A DNA stretch of 64,000 bases, from contig JADJOM010000003.1 of assembly GCA_016713785.1 (NCBI GenBank), positions 1,197,501 to 1,261,500 of the forward strand, in the 5' to 3' direction. Under the pieces are notes generated by a model that worked only from the letters and a program-made list of their open reading frames with translations, made no database searches and was not told the origin of the DNA. The position numbers were made by a program, and so were the translations under genes. This document shows positions 37,201 through 45,160 of the stretch, piece after piece. Position 1 is the stretch's first letter, and the number at the start of each line of letters is the position of its first letter. This stretch comes from Gemmatimonadota bacterium (GTDB lineage: Bacteria; Gemmatimonadota; Gemmatimonadetes; Gemmatimonadales; GWC2-71-9).

Positions 37201-38267
37201 AGCAGCAGCAGCGCCGTGCCCGCCACCAGCAGGTGCCCCGCCGACCCGGACACCGGGCGCAGCAGGCCGCGGAAGAACGTGGCCGGTGAGAACAGGTCGT
37301 CCAGGCCGATCGCCGCGCCCAGCGGCGCGCGCAGCGTGCACCAGACCAGGATGGCGACGAGTGCCAGGCGCTCCGCGGCGCTGCCCGTCGCGACGAGGGT
37401 CAGCAGCAGCACCACCAGGATGGCCCAGCCGATGAGCTGCGCCATGGCGGCCCCGGCCTCACGCCGCGCCGTGGCCTGGTCGGGCGGCACGGGCTGGAGG
37501 CTGAACAGCAACTGCTCGCCTCCCGTCGTCGGGACCGCGTAGTCAAACAGGTCGGTCGCCGGCGGCGCGCTGCCCGGGGCAAACAGCCGGAGCTGTACGC
37601 CGGCCGACGCGCCGAAGCGCGCCGCCAGGCTCCGGTCCGGCCGCGGCACTGAGGAGTCGGCCCACACCAGGGTGGACGCAACCACCACCCGCCCGGACCG
37701 GCTGACCCGCCGGCTTTCAATGGTGCCGTAGAACCGGGTGAGCCGGGCACCGACGGCCGGTCCTTCCGCCTGCGGGGCCAGCCGGTGCCGGCCCGCCCAG
37801 GCCCACGGGACGCCGGTGGGCTCGAGAATGGCCACCGCCACCTCGGCGCCGTCGCGCGGGAGCTCGCGGTCGAGCGCGCCGAACGCCGCCGCCCGGTCGC
37901 CCTCCGCCAGGGGAATCGCGCGGGCGGCCGCCTGGTCGGTGCGCTCGTAGGCGGCGCGCAGTTCCCCGCTCAGCCGCCGGTAGGCCGCGCTGACCCGAGC
38001 CTCCCGCTCCGCGGGCCACTCGTGGGCCAGCCGCGAGAGGTAGCGGCCGGCGAACAGCAGCAGCAGCGCCAGCACCGGAAGCGCGAGGGCAATCGGACGC
38101 TGCCGGGTCGGGAGGCGGGAGAGCGAGGCGAGCCCTGCCAGTCCCAGCGCGCCGGCCACCATGAGCCACCCCGACGCGGGGGCGCGCAACCATTCCGCCG
38201 CGACCAGCGCGGCGAGCAGACCGGCCACGAGCGTGGCACGGGAGATCAGGGTGGAATGCGCCCGCAT
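34236..38267 (-). CDS. Very large NtrY-like sensor histidine kinase
   Basis: 1,343 residues. Two N-terminal membrane segments and a first outside region of about 200 residues are followed by eight to ten membrane segments (about 280-520), a second outside region, two more helices, a sensor segment, a helix, HAMP (about 985-1040), PAS (about 1050-1110), HisKA with His about 1129 in 'QVAHEIKNPLTPIRLGVQH', and HATPase with 'LGNLVENARGAGA' and 'GAGLGLAIVRRL'. The phospho-acceptor block matches NtrY. ATG at 38267; TAACTT ends seven bases before it. It may serve the NtrC-type regulator at 25815-27191, but that is inference. Confidence 0.88.
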   Translation of the reverse strand: MRAHSTLISRATLVAGLLAALVAAEWLRAPASGWLMVAGALGLAGLASLSRLPTRQRPIALALPVLALLLLFAGRYLSRLAHEWPAEREARVSAAYRRLSGELRAAYERTDQAAARAIPLAEGDRAAAFGALDRELPRDGAEVAVAILEPTGVPWAWAGRHRLAPQAEGPAVGARLTRFYGTIESRRVSRSGRVVVASTLVWADSSVPRPDRSLAARFGASAGVQLRLFAPGSAPPATDLFDYAVPTTGGEQLLFSLQPVPPDQATARREAGAAMAQLIGWAILVVLLLTLVATGSAAERLALVAILVWCTLRAPLGAAIGLDDLFSPATFFRGLLRPVSGSAGHLLVAGTALLLLALWLWDRRLPRRPAGVGLALLLLLGAPYLVAELGRGITPPIGGVTTTLWVSWQATLTIATSALILLAAALLRGVAEPAPRLGGLLLAMGIAVAAATIGLLVWQPRGGWPEWYTFLWTPALLLVALPRARWATIIGAAMVAGTAATLLTWGAEQTGRVTAAQRDLARLGDADDPLAAPLLQRFSEQVARSPEPASAAELFLLWRGSDLAGQEYPARLALWNPDGSRLTELALDSLDLPAPLASALVQGLDSAAPAQVVSLKRVPGRHYVLLARLPSGRVLSAAVGPRTRLLVPTRLARMLRPPSEGPPLYELTLTPPFTRGLGPLPAEQWVRHGPEVRTDRVLDLPGGSRHVHAVVAFRPMPYLLVRAALLVAGNLLAVLVVALLASLRWPDLRRRLAPRRLARSFQLRLALALAGFFIVPAAGFTLWGLGRLTDESNRTRDLLITSVLRDAVLTAGGLLQEPEENLAEGLGELSNRLDADLVLYSGGRLVAASTPILRELSLVEPVMEARTFQRLALGDELELTRQATTYVAPVRVGYRVASAGPPGGVGILATPQLTFDWTRRRDQLDLQYFLLLAMLTGVGAATIGAQLAARALSRPVADLRRSAAAVGRGEPLPAIAAPPAEFETVFASFDRMAQDIRESQAALDGARRRTAAVLANVATAVVALDGAGRIILANARARQLLGAELREGEELAGALAAGWAPLLEALARDHGTAPGDADVECGGRIYRVQLAALGASAGEGLVVALDDLTEPTRAARVLAWGEMARQVAHEIKNPLTPIRLGVQHLRRVRRERPEQFDGALEETTTRILAEIDRLDTIARAFSRFGLPGSLSGPLEAVELVATAHEVAALYRLSDDGGTVEVAGVSGATVPARRDEVKEVLGNLVENARGAGARRVVLVIDLDGFSVDDDGHGIPADLLPRIFEPRFSTTTSGAGLGLAIVRRLVEGWGATVRVASAPGQGTRVEVRWPAVVAPGRTGEHSTVR

Positions 38268-38274
38268 CGCCGGG

Positions 38275-38280
38275 AAGTTA
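38275..38280 (-). promoter_or_regulatory. TANNNT -10 box close to the kinase start
   Basis: TAACTT on the minus strand, seven bases before the ATG at 38267. The space between the divergent starts is only 36 bases, so a normal leader with ribosome-binding site is not possible. Confidence 0.45.
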
Positions 38281-38303
38281 GTCACTATATATTGTTCCCT
38301 GCC

Positions 38304-38960
38304 ATGAAGATCCGCGCTACCGTCCGGTTCGCCGCCCTGCTCCTCACCCCCGCCGTTCCGCCGGCGCCCGCCGCGGCGCAGTCCCCCGACGAAGGCACGC
38401 TCGTGATCCATGCCGGCGACCGGGAGGTCGGCGGGGAGAGCTTCCGCGTCACGGTGACCGAGGGGACGGTCCGTGTCGCGAGCAAGAGCGTGTTCACCGG
38501 CACCCGGCCCGCCACGGAGTTCACGGTCAACTCCGAGCGCACGGCCACCGGCGCCCTGGCGTTCCAGCTGGCCTATCGGGGCGTCGCGGGGGCGGGGGAG
38601 GTGTACGCTGTGCAGCAGCGCAGCCGCCTGACCATGCGGCGCGTGGAGAAGGGCGCGGAACGGGCGAGCGAGGTGCCCGGCGGCCCGTCGATCCTCCTCC
38701 TGGCGGACAGCACCTTCAGCCCCATCCTGCAGGCCATCAGCCTCGCGGCGGAAACCCCGAGGGCGGTTACTGCGTTCATTCCCCGGTCCGGGCGGAAGCT
38801 CGCGTTGACCATCCGCCGGGTGCCCGCCGCGGCCGGCGGGAGTGACCAGGTCCAGATCACCGGCGACCTCGAAGCCTCCATCGATCTGGGCCCGGGGGGC
38901 GAAGTCGTCCGCATCCTCTATCCCAGCCTGGGTATGGAGGCCGTCCGGAAGCGCGACTGA
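38304..38960 (+). CDS. Hypothetical secreted protein
   Basis: 218 residues, not recognised. A signal peptide (about 1-25, ending 'PAAAQS') is followed by an all-beta body ('EGTLVIHAGDREVGGESFRVTVTEGTVRVASKSVFTG', 'YAVQQRSRLTMRRV'). It is expected in the periplasm. The ATG at 38304 lies eight bases after TATTGT in a run of seven A/T bases; no ribosome-binding site is seen. It faces the kinase gene and precedes the tolC-like gene by 84 bases. Confidence 0.65.
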   Translation: MKIRATVRFAALLLTPAVPPAPAAAQSPDEGTLVIHAGDREVGGESFRVTVTEGTVRVASKSVFTGTRPATEFTVNSERTATGALAFQLAYRGVAGAGEVYAVQQRSRLTMRRVEKGAERASEVPGGPSILLLADSTFSPILQAISLAAETPRAVTAFIPRSGRKLALTIRRVPAAAGGSDQVQITGDLEASIDLGPGGEVVRILYPSLGMEAVRKRD

Positions 38961-39044
38961 TGTCGTTGTCCCAACCTGAAACTCCCGGTCGGCCCGTCCC
39001 GTAAGCGGGGCAGCCGTGATTCACATCACCCACAGGACGATTCA

Positions 39045-40559
39045 ATGCGACGCTGCTGGCTGATCGCGTGCACGCTGGCCCTGCCGGCCATGCTGACCGC
39101 CCAGGCCCCGGAGGCTCCGGCCGCGACCCTGAGCCTGGAGGAGGCACTGGCCCAGGCCAGGAACCACAACCCGCTCTTCCGCCAGCGGCTCAACAATGCG
39201 GCCACGGCCCGGATGCAGCTGCGGAACGCCTACGGCGGCCTGCTGCCGAACGCCTCGGTCAGCGGCGGCATGGACTACACCGGCGCCGGCACCGCGAGCT
39301 TCGGCCAGGGCTTCACCAACGCCACCTCGGCGACGATCGGCTCCAGCTACAGCCTGGGTTTCAGCTGGCAGCTCGATGGCGCCCGGCTGCTCGCGCCGCG
39401 GGAACAGCGGGCCAACCAGCGGGCGGTGGACGAGGATATCGCCAACGAGGAGAGCAGCCTCAAGTTCTCGGTGACGCAGCAGTACCTCACGGCGCTGCAG
39501 GCCGCGGCCCAGGTGGCGGTCTCCCGGCAGCAGGTGGAGCGGAACCAGAACTTCCTCGACCTGGCCAGCGCCAAGTACCGGGTGGGCCAGGGGACGCTGA
39601 TCGAGGTGCGCCAGGCCGAGGTGCAGAAGGCCCAGGCCGACGTGGCGCTGCTGCGCAGCGTGCAGGCCGACAACGAGGCCAAGATCGAGCTGTTCCGCCG
39701 GCTCGGGGTGCAGCCGCCGATGGCGGTGGACCGCATCGGGCTGAGCGATTCCTTCCCCGTGCTGGAGCCGGCGTTCAACCTGGACGAACTGCTGGCGCAG
39801 GCGCGCGCGCAGAACCCGGCCCTGCGCGCCCTCACGGCGCGGGAGCGCTCGGCGTCGATCGGGGTCACCTCCGCCAAGACCGCGTTCCTGCCGTCGCTCT
39901 CGGTGCGCGCGGGCTGGAGCGGCTTCACCCAGCAGCAGACGGATGATGGGCTGCTCATCAGCCAGTCACTCGGTGGCGCGCTCGGCTCGGCCAGCGCCTG
40001 CATCGCGCAGGATTCGATCCGGACCGGGGCCGGGCTCACCCCCGTGGGGCAGGCCGGCTGCTTCCAGAACGCCGGGCTCGACGCCACGGGCACCCAGCTC
40101 GACCCGACGGTCCGTCGCCGGATCCTGTCGGCCAACAGCACCTTCCCGTTCGACTTCACCAAGCAGCCCTTCAGCATCGGGCTCACGATCTCGCTGCCGG
40201 TGTTCACCGGCTTCGGGCGCTCGCTCCGGCTGCAGCAGGCACGGGAGTTCGCCCAGGACGCCGACGAGTCGGTGCGGGCGCAGGCCCTGCAGGTCGACGC
40301 CGACGTGCACAGCCGCTACCTGGCGCTGGCCACCGCCTACAAGGCCATCACCGTGCAGGGCGCGAGCCGCGACGCGGCGCGCGACCAGCTCCGCCTGGCG
40401 CAGGACCGGTACCGGCTCGGCAGCGGCACCGCGCTGGAGGTCTCGGATGCGCAGAACACCGTGCAGCGCGCCGAAGGCGACTACGTGACCGCGATCTACG
40501 ATTATCACAAGGCAATCGCGGCGCTCGAAGCCGCGGTCGGCCGCCCGCTCCGCCCATAA
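39045..40559 (+). CDS. TolC family outer-membrane efflux protein
   Basis: 504 residues. The signal peptide (1-19, 'LTAQA') is followed by two structural repeats of the TolC fold with long helices ('LSLEEALAQARNHNPLFRQRL'; 'FSVTQQYLTALQAAAQVAVSRQQVERNQNFLDLASAKYRVGQGTLIEVRQAEVQ'; 'YRLGSGTALEVSDAQNTVQRAEGDYVTAIYDYHKAIAALE'). It forms the outer-membrane duct for the adaptor and ABC parts that follow. The ATG follows AGGA. It is the first gene of the export operon to 47661. Confidence 0.93.
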   Translation: MRRCWLIACTLALPAMLTAQAPEAPAATLSLEEALAQARNHNPLFRQRLNNAATARMQLRNAYGGLLPNASVSGGMDYTGAGTASFGQGFTNATSATIGSSYSLGFSWQLDGARLLAPREQRANQRAVDEDIANEESSLKFSVTQQYLTALQAAAQVAVSRQQVERNQNFLDLASAKYRVGQGTLIEVRQAEVQKAQADVALLRSVQADNEAKIELFRRLGVQPPMAVDRIGLSDSFPVLEPAFNLDELLAQARAQNPALRALTARERSASIGVTSAKTAFLPSLSVRAGWSGFTQQQTDDGLLISQSLGGALGSASACIAQDSIRTGAGLTPVGQAGCFQNAGLDATGTQLDPTVRRRILSANSTFPFDFTKQPFSIGLTISLPVFTGFGRSLRLQQAREFAQDADESVRAQALQVDADVHSRYLALATAYKAITVQGASRDAARDQLRLAQDRYRLGSGTALEVSDAQNTVQRAEGDYVTAIYDYHKAIAALEAAVGRPLRP

Positions 40560-40585
40560 GCAAGCACACGTAAAGGAACGCAGCC

Positions 40586-41866
40586 ATGTCGCGTCGCATG
40601 AAGCTGGGGCTCTTCGCCGGTCTGCTCGTGGTGGTGGTGGGGGTCGTCATGGCCCTCGGCGCGGCCAAGAGCAAGAACAAGGCGGTCGAGGTCCGCCTGG
40701 AGCAGGTGGGCACCCGTGACCTGGTCTCGGTGGTCACCGCCAGCGGCAAGATCGAGCCCGACCTCAAGGTGGACGTCCTGTCGGACATCCAGGGCCGCAT
40801 CACGAAGATCGCGGTCAAGGAGGGGGACGTCGTCCGCAAGGGGGACTTCCTGCTGCAGATCGACGCGGCGATCTACGAGGCGGCCGTCAGCCGGAGCCAG
40901 GCCCTCGTCGCCAGCGCCCAGAGCGACTACCTGCGCGCCAAGGCCAACCAGGACCAGGCCAAGCGGGCGCTCGACCGCTCGATGGAGCTGCAGCGGACCA
41001 ACTCGAGCCTGATCACCCAGGAATCGGTGGAACAGGCCCAGACCGGGTACGACGTGGCGGTGGCCAACACCAAGGCCAGCCAGGCCGGCCTGGACCAGGC
41101 CCGCGCCAGCCTGCAGGAGGCGCAGGACAACCTCCGCAAGACCCGCATCGTGGCCCCGCTCTCCGGCCGGATCACCCGGCTGGCCGTCGAGGAGGGCGAG
41201 GTCGCGGTCCCGGGCACGTTCTCCCGTGACGTGGGCCTGCTGATGACGATCGCGGACCTGTCCGTGATCCTGGCCAAGGTGCAGGTGGACGAGACCGACG
41301 TGGTGCGCCTGGCCGACGGCGACTCGGTCGAGGTGTCGATCGATGCCTTCCCCGACACGACCTTCATCGGGCAGGTCACCAAGATCAGCAACAGCGCCCA
41401 GCTGACCTCGACCTCCACCGCCTCCGGCTCCAACGACCGGGCGGTCGACTTCGACGTGGAGATCACCCTGCGCAACCCGCCGAAGGACATCCGGCCGGAC
41501 CTCTCGTGCACGGCGCGGATCGTCACCGAGACCCGGCGGGGCGCGCTCAGCATCCCGATCATCGCCCTGACGGTGCGTGAGCACCAGAAGGTCCCCAACG
41601 AGGCCGTCCCGGCCGAGCGGACCGACACCTCCGCGGCCGGCAAGGCCAAGAAGGACGTCGAGGGCGTGTTCGTGGTGAACGACGGCCAGGCGATGTTCCG
41701 CCCGGTGAAGGTGGGCATCGCGGGCGACGAGTACTTCGAGGTGCTGGAGGGGCTCAAGGCCGGCGAGACGATCGTGGCCGGGACCTACCAGGCGATCCGC
41801 GATCTGCGCGACAGCACCAAGGTGAAGGGCGCGGGGGCCGACAGCGCCAGGGCGAAGCAGTCATGA
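40586..41866 (+). CDS. MacA-like periplasmic adaptor (HlyD family)
   Basis: 426 residues. One N-terminal membrane segment (about 7-25), a lipoyl/biotinyl-like half-motif ('GRITKIAVKEGDVVRKGDFLLQID', about 60-90), a long helical hairpin (about 95-180), the second half-motif ('APLSGRITRLAVEEGEVA') and beta-barrel domains at the C-terminus. It links the inner-membrane transporter to TolC. ATG with AAGGA upstream. The stop overlaps the ATPase start (ATGA). Confidence 0.92.
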   Translation: MSRRMKLGLFAGLLVVVVGVVMALGAAKSKNKAVEVRLEQVGTRDLVSVVTASGKIEPDLKVDVLSDIQGRITKIAVKEGDVVRKGDFLLQIDAAIYEAAVSRSQALVASAQSDYLRAKANQDQAKRALDRSMELQRTNSSLITQESVEQAQTGYDVAVANTKASQAGLDQARASLQEAQDNLRKTRIVAPLSGRITRLAVEEGEVAVPGTFSRDVGLLMTIADLSVILAKVQVDETDVVRLADGDSVEVSIDAFPDTTFIGQVTKISNSAQLTSTSTASGSNDRAVDFDVEITLRNPPKDIRPDLSCTARIVTETRRGALSIPIIALTVREHQKVPNEAVPAERTDTSAAGKAKKDVEGVFVVNDGQAMFRPVKVGIAGDEYFEVLEGLKAGETIVAGTYQAIRDLRDSTKVKGAGADSARAKQS

Positions 41867-42564
41867 GCGACCGGGTCATCCACGTCGAGGACCTCGCCCG
41901 CGAGTACCTGATGGGCAGCGAGCGGGTCCAGGCCCTCCGCGGGCTCACCCTCACCATCCGCCGCAACGAGTACGTGGCGATCATGGGGCCCTCCGGGTCG
42001 GGCAAGTCCACGTTCATGAACCTGATCGGCTGCCTCGACACGCCGAGTGGCGGGGCGTACTGGCTGAGCGGGCAGGAGGTCTCCCGGCTGTCCGACGACG
42101 CGCTGGCCCGGGTGCGGAACAAGGAGATCGGCTTCGTGTTCCAGACCTTCAACCTGCTGCCGCGCGCCACCGCGCTGCACAACGTCGAGCTGCCGCTGAT
42201 CTACGCCGGCACCCCGGCACGCGAACGGCGCGCGCGCGCCGAGGAGGCGCTGGCCCGGGTGGGGCTGGAACACCGGATGCACCACCGCCCCAACGAGCTC
42301 TCCGGCGGCCAGCGGCAGCGCGTGGCGATCGCCCGGGCGCTGGTCAACCGCCCCTCCCTGCTCCTGGCCGACGAGCCGACCGGCAACCTCGACAGCACCA
42401 CGAGCGAGGAGATCATGCGCGTCTTCGGGGACCTGCACCGCGACGGGCAGACCATCGTGGTCGTGACCCACGAGCCCTCGATCGCCGCCCACGCGGCGCG
42501 GGTAGTGGTCCTGCGCGACGGCCGGCTGGACTCCGACACCCGCACGGGCCAGGCGGCCGCCTGA
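41863..42564 (+). CDS. MacB/LolD-type ABC ATPase
   Basis: 233 residues. Walker A GPSGSGKST (42-50), signature LSGGQRQR (146-153), Walker B LLLADEPTG (166-174) and an H-loop 'VVTHEPS' are all canonical, in contrast to the MlaF-position ATPase at 10782. The family powers MacB and LolCDE mechanotransmission machines. It is the only ATPase for the four permeases downstream, so it probably serves more than one of them. Confidence 0.95.
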   Translation: MSDRVIHVEDLAREYLMGSERVQALRGLTLTIRRNEYVAIMGPSGSGKSTFMNLIGCLDTPSGGAYWLSGQEVSRLSDDALARVRNKEIGFVFQTFNLLPRATALHNVELPLIYAGTPARERRARAEEALARVGLEHRMHHRPNELSGGQRQRVAIARALVNRPSLLLADEPTGNLDSTTSEEIMRVFGDLHRDGQTIVVVTHEPSIAAHAARVVVLRDGRLDSDTRTGQAAA

Positions 42565-42565
42565 G

Positions 42566-43807
42566 ATGCCGGTCTTCGAGGCGGTCCGCATGGCGCTCCG
42601 CACCATCGCGGCGCAGAAGCTCAAGAGCTTCTTCTCGCTGATCGGGGTGCTGATCGGGGTCACGTTCCTGATCGCGGTGGTGTCCATCGTGCAGGGGATG
42701 AACGTGTACATGGAGGACCAGTTCGCCAACCGGCTGATCGGCCTCAACACCTTCACCCTGCGGCGCCAGCCGGGCATCAATACCGGCAACGTCACCGAGG
42801 AGACCTGGCGCGGCTGGATGCGGCGGCCCCGGATCACCTACGACGACGCCGACTACGTGACCGAGCGGCTCAAGACCCCCGCCTTGACGGCCCGCTACTG
42901 CTCCGACCGCATGACCCTCAACTACGGGGGCAAGGCGGCCAAGGACATCGAGCTGATGGGCACCGAGCCGTCGTACTTCGAGATCAAGAACGTCGAGATC
43001 GCCAGCGGCCGCATCTTCACGCCCCAGGAAGTCCGGGTGGGCGCGCCGGTGCTGGTGCTGGGCAGCGAGATCGGCGAGAAGCTGTTCGCCGGCCTCGACC
43101 CGCTCGGCAAGGAGGTGCTGATCCGCGGCCTGCCGTACCGGGTGATCGGGGTGGCGGCCAAGCGCGGCACGCTCTTCGGGATCTCGCTCGACAAGTTCGC
43201 GGTCATGCCCTTCCGGGCCCCGGCCCGGCGCTACATCTGCCCGCTCAACGTGCTCGACGAGCTGCAGATCAAGGCCGCCAACCCCGACATGATGCTCACG
43301 GCCATGGCCGAGACCGAGGCGATCATGCGCACCCGGCGCGGGCTCAAGCCGGGCGAGGAGAACAACTTTGACCTGCAGAACGCCTCGGGCGCGCTGGAGG
43401 GGTGGAAGAAGATCTCCAAGGTGCTCTTCACCGCGCTGCCCGGCCTGGTGGCCATCTCGCTCGTGGTGGGCGGGATCGTCATCATGAACATCATGCTCAT
43501 GGCGGTGGCCGAGCGGACCCGCGAGATCGGGATCCGCAAGGCGCTCGGCGCCAAGCGGCGGGACATCCTGGCCCAGTTCATCATCGAGAGCGCCACCCTG
43601 TCCACCGTGGGCGCGGCCCTCGGCATCGGCACGGGCATCGGGCTCGCGTTCGGGGTCCGCGCCCTCACCCCGCTCCCCGCGGCCGTCGCGCCCTGGTCCA
43701 TCGGGCTGGCGGTGGCCCTCGGCGTGGTGGTCGGGATGGTGGCCGGCGTCTACCCCGCGAGCCGGGCCTCCAAGCTCGACCCGATCACCGCCCTGCGGTC
43801 CGAGTAA
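42566..43807 (+). CDS. FtsX/MacB-type ABC permease 1 (A type)
   Basis: 413 residues. An N-terminal membrane segment in 'KLKSFFSLIGVLIGVTFLIAVVSIVQGMN', a large periplasmic MacB-core domain (about 50-280), and three C-terminal membrane segments with 'EIGIRKALGAKRRDILAQFIIESATLS'. This is the standard four-segment mechanotransmission layout. It is closest in the window to the permease at 45161. ATG one base after the ATPase stop. Confidence 0.93.
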   Translation: MPVFEAVRMALRTIAAQKLKSFFSLIGVLIGVTFLIAVVSIVQGMNVYMEDQFANRLIGLNTFTLRRQPGINTGNVTEETWRGWMRRPRITYDDADYVTERLKTPALTARYCSDRMTLNYGGKAAKDIELMGTEPSYFEIKNVEIASGRIFTPQEVRVGAPVLVLGSEIGEKLFAGLDPLGKEVLIRGLPYRVIGVAAKRGTLFGISLDKFAVMPFRAPARRYICPLNVLDELQIKAANPDMMLTAMAETEAIMRTRRGLKPGEENNFDLQNASGALEGWKKISKVLFTALPGLVAISLVVGGIVIMNIMLMAVAERTREIGIRKALGAKRRDILAQFIIESATLSTVGAALGIGTGIGLAFGVRALTPLPAAVAPWSIGLAVALGVVVGMVAGVYPASRASKLDPITALRSE

Positions 43808-43819
43808 CCGGGAGCCACC

Positions 43820-45061
43820 ATGGAATTCACCCGCTTCTTCGAGGGCATCGGCATCGCCCTGGACTCACTGCGCGCCAACAAGGTGCGCGCGGCCCTCACC
43901 ATCCTGGGCGTGGCCATCGGCGTGATGGTGGTGATCGCCATGGCCTCGGCGATCACCGGCATCAACCGCAGCGTCGCGGCCCAGATCGAGACCCTGGGCC
44001 CCAAGACGTTCTTCGTGTTCCGCTTCTTCCAGGCCGGCCTCAACGTCAGCGACGGCTCCGACGAGATGTCACCCTGGCGGCGCAACCCGTGGCTGTCGGT
44101 GGCCGAGGCGGAGATGCTGCAGAAGGTGCCCGGGATCCGGAGCGTCTCGTGGCAGGAAGGCAGCGGCGGCCCCGTCGCCGCCGGCAGCAACAACCTGACC
44201 GGGGTGAACATCCTCGGGCTCAGCCCCGACTGGATCCTCACCCAGGGCGGCACCATCGTGGCGGGGCGGAACTTTACCCAGCTCGAGTACGCCGCCGGCG
44301 CCCGGGTCACGGTGATCAACGACCGGCTGGCCCAGGACCTCTTCCCCGGCCTCGACCCCGTCGGGCGGCGCCTCAAGGCCTACGGGGAGCCCTTCGAGGT
44401 GATCGGCCTGTATTCCGAGCCGAAGAGCCTCTTCGGCGACTCCGAATCGCCCTACATCGGCATTCCTCACTCCACCTTCACCAAGGTGGCGGACTACTGG
44501 AAGGGATGGATGCAGTTCGCGGTGATCCCCGAGGCGGAGCTCAGCGTGGCGGAGGCCCAGGACCGCGTCACGGCGGCGCTGCGCTCCTTCCGCGGGCTCA
44601 AGCCGGCCCAGGAGAACAACTTCTCGGTGGTGACCCAGGACAAGCTGCTGGACAGCTTCAACAGCATCACCAGCGGGTTCTTCGTGGTGATGCTGGCCCT
44701 CTCCAGCGTGGGGCTCATGGTCGGCGGCGTGGGGGTGGTGGCCATCATGATGATCTCGGTGACCGAGCGGACCCGCGAGATCGGCGTCCGCAAGGCGCTG
44801 GGCGCCACCCGGCGGGAGATCATGTTCCAGTTCCTGATCGAGGCGGCCACCCTGACCCTGGTCGGCGGCCTCGCCGGCATGGCGCTCGGTGGCCTGATCG
44901 CCCTGGCCATCCAGAAGTTCACGCCGATCCCGGCGGCGGTGCCGCTGTGGTCGGTGGTGGTCGCGGTGCTCGCCTCGACCGTCACCGGGATCGCGTTCGG
45001 CCTCTACCCCGCCAGCAAGGCCTCCCGCCTCGACCCGGTGGAGGCGCTCCGCTACGAGTGA
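43820..45061 (+). CDS. FtsX/MacB-type ABC permease 2 (B type)
   Basis: 413 residues with the same four-segment plan: 'ALDSLRANKVRAALTILGVAIGVMVVIAMASAITGI' at the start, a periplasmic MacB-core domain, and 'EIGVRKALGATRREIMFQFLIEAATLTLVGGLAGM' in the C-terminal half. It groups with the permease at 46414 rather than its direct neighbour. ATG at 43820 follows a GGGAG element. Confidence 0.93.
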   Translation: MEFTRFFEGIGIALDSLRANKVRAALTILGVAIGVMVVIAMASAITGINRSVAAQIETLGPKTFFVFRFFQAGLNVSDGSDEMSPWRRNPWLSVAEAEMLQKVPGIRSVSWQEGSGGPVAAGSNNLTGVNILGLSPDWILTQGGTIVAGRNFTQLEYAAGARVTVINDRLAQDLFPGLDPVGRRLKAYGEPFEVIGLYSEPKSLFGDSESPYIGIPHSTFTKVADYWKGWMQFAVIPEAELSVAEAQDRVTAALRSFRGLKPAQENNFSVVTQDKLLDSFNSITSGFFVVMLALSSVGLMVGGVGVVAIMMISVTERTREIGVRKALGATRREIMFQFLIEAATLTLVGGLAGMALGGLIALAIQKFTPIPAAVPLWSVVVAVLASTVTGIAFGLYPASKASRLDPVEALRYE

Positions 45062-45148
45062 CCCGGCGGCGTCGCGGGGGAGGATGAAGGCCTCCTCACC
45101 CCGCGGCGCCCCCGCGCCCGCCGCACTTTCCCGGTTGCCGGTTCGGCA

Positions 45149-45154
45149 TAGATT
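45149..45154 (+). promoter_or_regulatory. TANNNT -10 box close to permease 3
   Basis: TAGATT ends six bases before the ATG at 45161 in a 99-base gap with no clear ribosome-binding site. A second, leaderless start within the export operon is plausible. Confidence 0.45.
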
Positions 45155-45160
45155 CCCGGC

